This document shows, piece after piece, positions 25,807-30,173 of a DNA stretch of 30,173 bases (positions are counted from its first letter, which is position 1; every line of letters starts with the position of its first letter). Source of the DNA: Clostridiales bacterium UBA6386 (lineage in GTDB: Bacteria; Bacillota; Clostridia; Oscillospirales; Oscillospiraceae); NCBI GenBank assembly GCA_002437585.1, contig DJQM01000034.1, positions 1 through 30,173 of the forward strand, written 5' to 3'. Made by a program: the position numbers and the translations under genes. Under the pieces are notes generated by a model, which was given only the letters and a program-made list of their open reading frames with translations, had not been told where the DNA came from and did not search any database.

Positions 25807-26078
25807 CGCCGTGTCCCTCCCTTTCCTTCCTTAGGCACGCAAAGGCCGATCGCAAGGCCGAGCAGCATCCCGAGGGATGTGCCGAGTCCGCTGTCGCCGC
25901 CGGTCAGAGAGCCGAGCATAAGGCCAAGGCACATACCGGCGCACATGCCCTCCTGCGCGTAATCGCCGCCCGCTTTGTTTTCGCGGATCGTCGGCCTTAC
26001 GCAGAGAAAGGCGATCAGCAGCCCCAGTGAGACCCACGGTGCTGCCGCCCGCAAAAAAGACAGCATATTTTCCGTCAT
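25803..26078 (-). CDS. Small glycine-rich membrane protein
   Basis: This 91-residue protein has two or three hydrophobic segments: APWVSLGLLIAFLCV near the N-terminus, and a Gly/Met/Leu-rich pair (AGMCLGLMLGSL and LGMLLGLAIGLCV) separated by TGGDSGLG. The tail is basic. I do not recognise the family. A longer frame starts at 26105, but a GAAGGAGG site eight bases before ATG 26078 fixes the start there. The stop overlaps the CatB-like start as ATGA, which suggests coupled translation. Its Gly-zipper-like helices could mediate oligomer packing; this is inference. Confidence 0.75.
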   Translation of the reverse strand: MTENMLSFLRAAAPWVSLGLLIAFLCVRPTIRENKAGGDYAQEGMCAGMCLGLMLGSLTGGDSGLGTSLGMLLGLAIGLCVPKEGKGGTRR

Positions 26079-26107
26079 ATTCGATTCCTCCTTCTTTGAA
26101 TCCATAG

Positions 26108-26743
26108 CTATGTTTCATTCTTCCTACAAAACAGGTGGACGCCCAGCGCGGCATTGAAGCCCGTGGCCGCAAACACGCTGAAACGCTCCACAACGCCGAA
26201 ATATCCGGCAGGGACAATCTTCATCCCCATTGCGCCGACGAGCATCATGCCGAGAGCAACACCTGCGCATACACCGTAAGAACGGCAATCCCTGCTTTTT
26301 ACCCCAGCAGCGATGATAACGGTCAGCGATACGATGGACAGCAGCACTACCAAAGCGGTGACGACCATGTGCATCCCGTCCTGAAAGGCTCCGGCGTAGC
26401 CGCTGTCGCTCAGCGGGAACATCCGATACCCCACCGCCGAGACCCACTCCATGATGGCGAACAGATAAATGCCCGAACGGAGCAGCTTGGATTTGCGTCC
26501 TTGGATGCCGATACAGACGACGGTCACGCAAACGACCTCGCAGGCGTTGTAAAGGGCGGTGAGCTGATTCCACAGCGACAGCGACGGCGCGTTGGCGGCG
26601 CTCAGGTCGCTGACCGCCTGCGCCATCCAGTCATAGCCGGGATAGGCCAGCGGCGCAAACACCACCGCCGCCGCATACGAAAGAAAGCTGACCACGCCCA
26701 GCAGCCCCAGCTTCTGCGGCAGCGTCCGTCCTGACTTCTTCAT
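26108..26743 (-). CDS. DUF998 family membrane protein
   Basis: This 211-residue integral membrane protein has about six hydrophobic helices. It carries the DUF998 pattern of a first helix followed by LAYPGYDWMAQAVSDLSAANA, then RMFPLSD and a GMHMVVTALVV segment. The biochemical role of this family is not established. It starts three bases after the TetR stop (26747-26749), with an AGGAGG site inside the end of the TetR gene, so the two are co-transcribed and it is the first target of that repressor. Confidence 0.85.
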   Translation of the reverse strand: MKKSGRTLPQKLGLLGVVSFLSYAAAVVFAPLAYPGYDWMAQAVSDLSAANAPSLSLWNQLTALYNACEVVCVTVVCIGIQGRKSKLLRSGIYLFAIMEWVSAVGYRMFPLSDSGYAGAFQDGMHMVVTALVVLLSIVSLTVIIAAGVKSRDCRSYGVCAGVALGMMLVGAMGMKIVPAGYFGVVERFSVFAATGFNAALGVHLFCRKNET

Positions 26744-26746
26744 CTG

Positions 26747-27376
26747 TTACGCCTCCTTTGTGTGAACCATTCGGAAAAAGAGCCGCACATGGTTTTGTAG
26801 CTTCTCCAAGCACTCGCTTTCCCGTTCCGGCTGGCGGTCACAGATTCCAATGAGCGTCAGCACCGGCGAAACATACAGCATCGCCAGGGTGTCCGGATCC
26901 GCCGCCGTGATTTCGCCCGCCGCAATCAAAGCCCGGAAGATACCGGCATGGTAGGCAAGCACCCGCTCCACATATCGTCTGGAATACAGTGCCGCCAGTT
27001 CCGGGGAACGAAACTGCTCGATGGTCATCATGCGGCGGAACCGACTGATGGTTTCATTGTGGAGAGAATACTCGAAAATCTGACGCACCTTTTCAAAGAG
27101 GGCGTCGGCGGTGATCTGCGTAAAAACAGGAATATCCCGCGCCGCGTTCTGCACATGAATGTCGATCCGATCGGTATCCGCCTCATACCGCGCCGCCGTA
27201 GACTCCACCAGGGCATCGAAAATTGCCTGCTTACCGGGGAAGTGATTGTAAAGCGACGGTGCTTTGATGCCCACCGCCTTTGCGATCTGATCCACGCTGA
27301 CGGAATCATAGCCCCGGGCGGAAAACAGCTCCAGAGCCTTGTCCAAAATCTTCTGCTTCGTATCTTCCTGTTTCAT
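26747..27376 (-). CDS. TetR/AcrR family repressor (module A)
   Basis: This 209-residue regulator has the TetR helix-turn-helix at residues 8-55: KILDKALELFSARGYDSVSV, then DQIAKAVGIKAPSLYNHFPG and KQAIFDALVE. The C-terminal part (60-209) is a helical ligand-binding and dimerisation domain. It is the first gene of the five-gene module A. A GAGG site lies seven bases before the ATG. A perfect 20-bp palindrome sits between its -10 box and the start, so it very likely represses its own operon. The inducer is unknown; the linked acetyltransferase suggests a small-molecule stress. Confidence 0.93.
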   Translation of the reverse strand: MKQEDTKQKILDKALELFSARGYDSVSVDQIAKAVGIKAPSLYNHFPGKQAIFDALVESTAARYEADTDRIDIHVQNAARDIPVFTQITADALFEKVRQIFEYSLHNETISRFRRMMTIEQFRSPELAALYSRRYVERVLAYHAGIFRALIAAGEITAADPDTLAMLYVSPVLTLIGICDRQPERESECLEKLQNHVRLFFRMVHTKEA

Positions 27377-27387
27377 TGTCGTACCTC

Positions 27388-27438
27388 ACTAACTAATATT
27401 AGTTAGTTGTATTATAATCGGATTTTTCCAAATGTCAA
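27388..27438 (-). promoter_or_regulatory. Module A promoter and TetR operator
   Basis: On the minus strand a perfect TTGACA (27433-27438) and a perfect TATAAT (27411-27416) are spaced by 16 bases. Just downstream is a perfect 20-bp palindrome, ACTAACTAATATTAGTTAGT (27388-27407), which would cover the transcription start. This layout is typical of TetR autorepression. The -35 box begins five bases after the stop of the serine hydrolase relic. Confidence 0.85.
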
Positions 27439-27442
27439 GCGG

Positions 27443-27635
27443 CACGCAAACGTTATAAAAAAGACCTTTTGCCCACTGCCGGCAGCAGCGTATTTTCGAT
27501 AAATTCCATGCGGTCACGGACTGCCGGCCGAAAGCAGGCAGAAACCGCAGCCACAGCTTTCTCGTTCGGATCAACATAGATCACATTGCCGCTGTCGCCG
27601 ACGGCGGCGTAAATGTGTTTTTCCGGATGGATATT
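27443..27635 (-). pseudogene. 3' relic of a serine hydrolase (beta-lactamase family) gene
   Basis: Read on the minus strand, these bases encode HPEKHIYAAVGDSGNVIYVD, then PNEKAVAAVSACFRPAVRDR and MEFIENTLLPAVGKRSFL, ending at TAA (27443-27445). This matches the C-terminal end of beta-lactamase-family serine hydrolases (G-N-x-I-Y-V-D-P and RxxFIExxLLP). The first 80 percent of such a gene, including the catalytic SxxK motif, is absent. The frame is closed upstream by a TGA in the DUF6487 coding sequence. It is a deletion relic left between modules B and A. Confidence 0.65.
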
Positions 27636-27843
27636 GAATGATGATCATTCCGCAGGCCTCACAGCAGCAGGCTTTCACGCTGGTGCGGCCGCCGACCTTC
27701 AAAGCGGTGAGCCTTACAAATCCCTCCGCGTTTTTGGCGTTTTCCAGGGCACTTGGTACTTCGGCCGCAAAGCTGAACGCGCCGTCCTTACTGCTGAACA
27801 GATAGCCGTTTCTCATTTCTTTTCCGCATTTCGGACACATCAT
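27571..27843 (-). CDS. DUF6487-type zinc-ribbon protein with altered C-terminus
   Basis: This 90-residue protein begins MMCPKCGKEMRNGYLFSSKD and later has KACCCEACGMIIIQYP. The two CxxC pairs are typical of the DUF6487/PF20097 zinc ribbon. The normal family ends shortly after the second pair. Here the last 17 residues (from SGKTHLRRRRRQRQ) are very basic and come from reading through the serine hydrolase relic in another frame. The natural stop was probably lost by the deletion that made the relic. A GGAGG site eight bases before the first ATG sets the start. It follows the flavodoxin-like gene by 18 bases. Function unknown. Confidence 0.75.
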   Translation of the reverse strand: MMCPKCGKEMRNGYLFSSKDGAFSFAAEVPSALENAKNAEGFVRLTALKVGGRTSVKACCCEACGMIIIQYPSGKTHLRRRRRQRQCDLC

Positions 27844-27861
27844 GGTAAATTCCTCCCTCTC

Positions 27862-28368
27862 CTATTTCTGTGCGTTGTACCAATCCAGTACGGCACGCAG
27901 GTTCTCTGCCTTGACCCGCTCGCCGCCATGGAGCATCATATCCAGCATATCGTCCTCCTCCGGTGTGCGGTCGGTCTTTTGAGCAAGAGCCTTGCCCACT
28001 GTACTGACCATAAGCTCCATCATGGGGCGGTAGATGCCGCGCAGTCTTTTCACATCAAAGTTCCCTTGCAGGGTGAACAGCGGAATACCCGCCGGAATCG
28101 CCGTCTTTTTCCGCACGCTGTCCGTCTGCGTTCCGGTTTGTCCCATGCCCACGGCGCAGACGGCGCGTACCCGGTAACGCTTCGCGGCCTCGGCATAGCC
28201 CTTGACAGAGCCTGCCAGGATCCAGCCGAGATAGATGACCTCCGCCCCGGCAAAGACCTGTTTCTTCGCTTCCCCGAGGGAATACGCCGGAAGTCCGGTT
28301 TTCTGCGCCAGCAGCCGGGCATAACGCTGGGTGCTGCCGGTGTTGGTGGTGTAAATCATTGCGTTCAT
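27862..28368 (-). CDS. Flavodoxin-domain protein
   Basis: This 168-residue protein starts MNAMIYTTNTGSTQRYARLL. T-T-N-T-G-S-T is the FMN phosphate-binding loop of flavodoxins, at residues 6-12. A central strand (AEVIYLGWILAGSVKGY) fits the flavin ring region, followed by AVCAVGMGQTG. It probably binds FMN and transfers electrons or reduces a small substrate. A longer frame to 28425 runs back through the terminator, so the AGGAG site seven bases before ATG 28368 sets the start. It follows the KTR gene and an intrinsic terminator, and precedes DUF6487. It resembles the flavodoxin proteins often found under TetR control in gut Firmicutes. Confidence 0.85.
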   Translation of the reverse strand: MNAMIYTTNTGSTQRYARLLAQKTGLPAYSLGEAKKQVFAGAEVIYLGWILAGSVKGYAEAAKRYRVRAVCAVGMGQTGTQTDSVRKKTAIPAGIPLFTLQGNFDVKRLRGIYRPMMELMVSTVGKALAQKTDRTPEEDDMLDMMLHGGERVKAENLRAVLDWYNAQK

Positions 28369-28383
28369 AGAAACACTCCTCTC

Positions 28384-28433
28384 AAAAAATAAGACGCGGT
28401 GCGTGATCGGCTTTGCGATCAGCACTGCGTCTT
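28384..28433 (-). terminator. Intrinsic terminator or attenuator between KTR and flavodoxin genes
   Basis: On the minus strand an interrupted stem (outer 7 bp 28427-28433 with 28391-28397, then GTGC/GCAC and GATCG/CGATC) is followed by ATTTTTT. The KTR stop codon lies in the stem. The flavodoxin ribosome binding site begins almost directly after the U-run, leaving no room for a promoter between them. Confidence 0.75.
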
Positions 28434-28613
28434 TGCGTCTGGCTGTTTGGTTTCAACGGTAAAATGCTTGGCATTGATAATGCTTTCACGTCTGCATTTG
28501 GGACAGAACAGCGGAAATGCTTTCAGTTCCGTTTCCGGCAAAAGCTGCAAGCGCGTTTTTGCGCCGCATATCGGACACAGAACCCATTGTTTTTCCTCCA
28601 CGGCTTCTTTCAT
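28419..28613 (-). CDS. Cysteine-rich KTR domain protein
   Basis: This 64-residue zinc-ribbon protein has two CxxC pairs, VLCPICGAKTRLQ and PLFCPKCRRES, and the ending VETKQPDAKTQC. These define the Cys-rich KTR family (named for the Lys-Thr-Arg after the first pair). The family is common beside TetR genes and in integrative elements of Firmicutes; its function is not known. Its ATG overlaps the TetR stop (ATGA at 28610-28613), so translation is probably coupled. The stop codon lies inside the following terminator stem. Confidence 0.9.
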   Translation of the reverse strand: MKEAVEEKQWVLCPICGAKTRLQLLPETELKAFPLFCPKCRRESIINAKHFTVETKQPDAKTQC

Positions 28614-29239
28614 GATGGGGTTCCTGCCTTTCTGTAGTCGGATTCGACCCTGGCAATAAAGCGGTCGATATGTTCGCGCAGCATCGGCGCAATCCTTTCT
28701 TTTTTGTCCGCTCCGTCGTAAACGCTGTAAAGCAGGAACATCGGCCCATAGAACTCCAGAGCCAGCTGCATGGCAGCCTCGTCAGAATCCGTCAGCTTAC
28801 GAAAAATTGCGGCCATGTACTCCAAAGGCCCGCCGGCCAGATAGTCGTGATGGAGCTGCGCCAGCTTTTGATCCCGGTATTGCTCCAGCGTCAGCATCTT
28901 GCGGAAGTTGGAAGAAAACGTCTCCTTCGTCCAATGGTCAAACTGCGCCGTGCTGTACGCGCGGATCTTCTGCACCGGCGTGTTCAGATACGCCTCCGCA
29001 AAGCCGTCCGGCTGCGTTTCCGGCATTTCATAGCTTTCCGCGCGTTCATAGTCCATCTTGTTCATTCGCTCCACGATCCTGTCCAAAATTTCCTGCTTGC
29101 CGGTGTAGTGCTTATACAAGGCGGCTTTTGTAAATCCTAACTGCCTCGCAATATCATTCATGGATGTCCCAAGGTAGCCGTTCTGCGCAAACAGCTCCAG
29201 TGCCGTTTCCAAAATTCGTTCTTTCGTATCTCCAGCCAT
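28610..29239 (-). CDS. TetR/AcrR family repressor (module B)
   Basis: This regulator has the N-terminal helix-turn-helix TKERILETALELFAQNGYLG, then TSMNDIARQLGFTKAALYKH and YTGKQEILDRIVERM. The C-terminal domain contains YSTAQFDHWTKETFSSNFRK and is followed by a helical dimerisation end. A longer frame begins at 29278, inside the promoter. The GAGGAGGAAGG site directly before ATG 29239 sets the start, giving 209 residues. It is coupled to the KTR gene by an ATGA overlap. Two related dyads in and after its promoter point to autorepression. It is similar in layout, but not in close sequence, to the module A regulator. Confidence 0.93.
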   Translation of the reverse strand: MAGDTKERILETALELFAQNGYLGTSMNDIARQLGFTKAALYKHYTGKQEILDRIVERMNKMDYERAESYEMPETQPDGFAEAYLNTPVQKIRAYSTAQFDHWTKETFSSNFRKMLTLEQYRDQKLAQLHHDYLAGGPLEYMAAIFRKLTDSDEAAMQLALEFYGPMFLLYSVYDGADKKERIAPMLREHIDRFIARVESDYRKAGTPS

Positions 29240-29258
29240 AACCTTCCTCCTCGCAAAA

Positions 29259-29307
29259 GTAACCGTTCGGTAACTCATAGTATAGTTACCGAACGGTCAC
29301 TTGTCAA
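29259..29307 (-). promoter_or_regulatory. Module B promoter with two TetR operator dyads
   Basis: On the minus strand TTGACA (29302-29307) and TATACT (29279-29284) are 17 bases apart. One 16-bp dyad (29285-29300, core ACCGAACGGT) fills almost the whole spacer. A second (29259-29274, core ACCGTTCGGT) covers the start point. The two form a larger perfect inverted repeat with 14-bp arms. The paired sites suggest cooperative binding of two TetR dimers. Confidence 0.85.
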
Positions 29308-29348
29308 GTCCTATTTGAAAATTTTTTGAGCGCAGCGCACAACAGGCA

Positions 29349-29810
29349 TCAGCGAAAGGATTGGAGTGACACAGTGAGATGCACCGCGCCAAAAATCACC
29401 ATTATGATCGCAGCCGGAAGGTTATGCAGCCAGATGGCGGCGCACAGAAAGTACAGCACAGGAAACACCGCCAGCGGCATCGGGACTAAGAAAAACGAAC
29501 GGCTCAGAAGCGCGATCTCCCGTCCGCCCATAAAATAGCGGAGCCACACGGCGTAATACAGCACCAGGAAAACTGCCGCAAGGGAAAACCAGACGCTCCG
29601 GAAGCTGAGATTTTCCCGGCTCACAAGCAGCGTAACCGCAAACAGATAGGCAATGCGGCTGATTTGTTCGACGATCTCGATCCAATGCGTGACCGATGCG
29701 GTCTGTTCCGCTTTTCCGGCTGGCGGAAACATGACATAGGCGATGTTGATCAGCATAGGCAGCGCAAAGATCACCAGCCCGATCCACGAAAAGGACACCT
29801 TCAGATTCAT
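29349..29810 (-). CDS. Hypothetical four-to-five-helix membrane protein
   Basis: This 153-residue protein is mostly hydrophobic, with segments near residues 8-28 (WIGLVIFALPMLINIAYVMF), 50-63, 70-90 and 105-145. The short loop PPAGKAEQTASVTHWIEIVE connects the first two. I do not recognise the family with confidence. Its ATG overlaps the stop of the upstream TetR-like gene (ATGA at 29807-29810), so it is the likely target of that regulator. It ends 42 bases before the module B promoter, and no clear terminator is seen between. Confidence 0.75.
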   Translation of the reverse strand: MNLKVSFSWIGLVIFALPMLINIAYVMFPPAGKAEQTASVTHWIEIVEQISRIAYLFAVTLLVSRENLSFRSVWFSLAAVFLVLYYAVWLRYFMGGREIALLSRSFFLVPMPLAVFPVLYFLCAAIWLHNLPAAIIMVIFGAVHLTVSLQSFR

Positions 29811-30173
29811 AAAACAACACCGGCTTTCACAGCAAATTCAGGCAGCTTTGCAGGCTTCCCATAAATGGAGATCAGCCCACGGAACTCCCGGCGGAACGCC
29901 TCACGCAGCTCTGCCTCCGTCAGGTGCAGGTGATCCGTATTGGCGAGAATCGCCAGTCCGTAGGTAAAGTAGATCATATCCTGATGAAAGCGGCGGGCAA
30001 CGTCCTCGGCATATCCAAATTCATCGACGATCACGCCGATGACCTCCTGCGTCAAAATGTCACTCTGATAGCCCCCCGGCTGTTCGCCCTCCAGATAGAG
30101 CCAGCGGAACAGCTGCTTTTCCTCGGCAGCGAATTTGACGAAGCCCATGCCATAGCTGCTGTAGCGGCTGTCG
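29807..30173 (-). CDS. TetR-like regulator, C-terminal part (module C, cut by window edge)
   Basis: The open frame enters from the right edge as DSRYSSYG and continues MGFVKFAAEEKQLFRWLYLE to the end at 29807. The pattern of a Gly-rich turn, FA-x-EE-x-x-LF, then a helix with YFTYGLAILANTDHLHLTEA and LREAFRREF, fits the ligand-binding domain of TetR/AcrR proteins. The helix-turn-helix would lie beyond the edge, so this is inference. At least 121 residues are present. It is coupled to the membrane protein gene by an ATGA overlap, repeating the layout of modules A and B. Confidence 0.65.
   Translation of the reverse strand, partial: DSRYSSYGMGFVKFAAEEKQLFRWLYLEGEQPGGYQSDILTQEVIGVIVDEFGYAEDVARRFHQDMIYFTYGLAILANTDHLHLTEAELREAFRREFRGLISIYGKPAKLPEFAVKAGVVL

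Noticed and set aside
27636..27650. Palindrome GAATGAT-G-ATCATTC
   Set aside because: It lies inside the DUF6487 coding sequence at the CGMIII codons and has no promoter near it; likely chance.

Overview
The window looks like the chromosome of a Gram-positive gut anaerobe of class Clostridia, probably Oscillospiraceae/Ruminococcaceae-like. This rests on a PolC-type replicative polymerase, the conserved order pyrH-frr-uppS-cdsA-dxr-rseP-ispG-polC, GC-rich core genes, strong AGGAGG-type ribosome binding sites, and accessory families common in these bacteria (Cys-rich KTR, DUF6434, DUF998, CatA-like family 2, PocR-AraC). The taxonomic placement is inference; no rRNA gene is present.

Region 1 (1-10860, minus strand) is a housekeeping operon: UMP kinase, ribosome recycling factor, undecaprenyl-diphosphate synthase, CDP-diglyceride synthase, DXP reductoisomerase, site-2 protease RseP, IspG and PolC. 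Dxr and IspG belong to the MEP pathway, whose isoprenoid product is used by UppS to make the cell-wall lipid carrier; CdsA supplies phospholipid precursor. A 163-bp inverted-repeat element is inserted between frr and uppS.

Region 2 (10900-14440, plus strand) holds a divergent acyltransferase-3 membrane protein whose coding start is broken by a run of eight C residues, then glnS with a near-consensus promoter, then a 674-bp gene-free stretch. That stretch contains the glnS hairpin, a second, longer copy of the element from region 1, another hairpin and a bidirectional terminator.

Region 3 (14514-21033) is a carbohydrate uptake locus. A minus-strand operon encodes a FAD-dependent oxidoreductase with added C-terminal beta-rich domains, a lipoprotein solute-binding protein and two MalF/MalG-type permeases. 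It has no dedicated ATPase. A PocR-AraC regulator is divergent to it.

Region 4 (21260-24470) is a solitary 1046-residue SNF2 helicase with a SWIM zinc finger.

Region 5 (24564-30173, minus strand) is an accessory patchwork of three TetR-led modules with many ATGA stop/start overlaps. Module A is TetR, DUF998 membrane protein, small membrane protein, CatB/Vat-like acetyltransferase, and a broken CatA-like gene fused to a DUF6434 domain bounded by perfect 21-bp inverted repeats. Module B is TetR, a Cys-rich KTR zinc ribbon, an intrinsic terminator, a flavodoxin-like protein, a DUF6487 zinc ribbon and the 3' relic of a serine hydrolase gene. Module C is a TetR-like C-terminus running off the right edge, coupled to a membrane protein. 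The two complete TetR genes have clear promoters overlaid by palindromic operators, suggesting autorepression. No rRNA, tRNA, CRISPR array or transposase gene was recognised.
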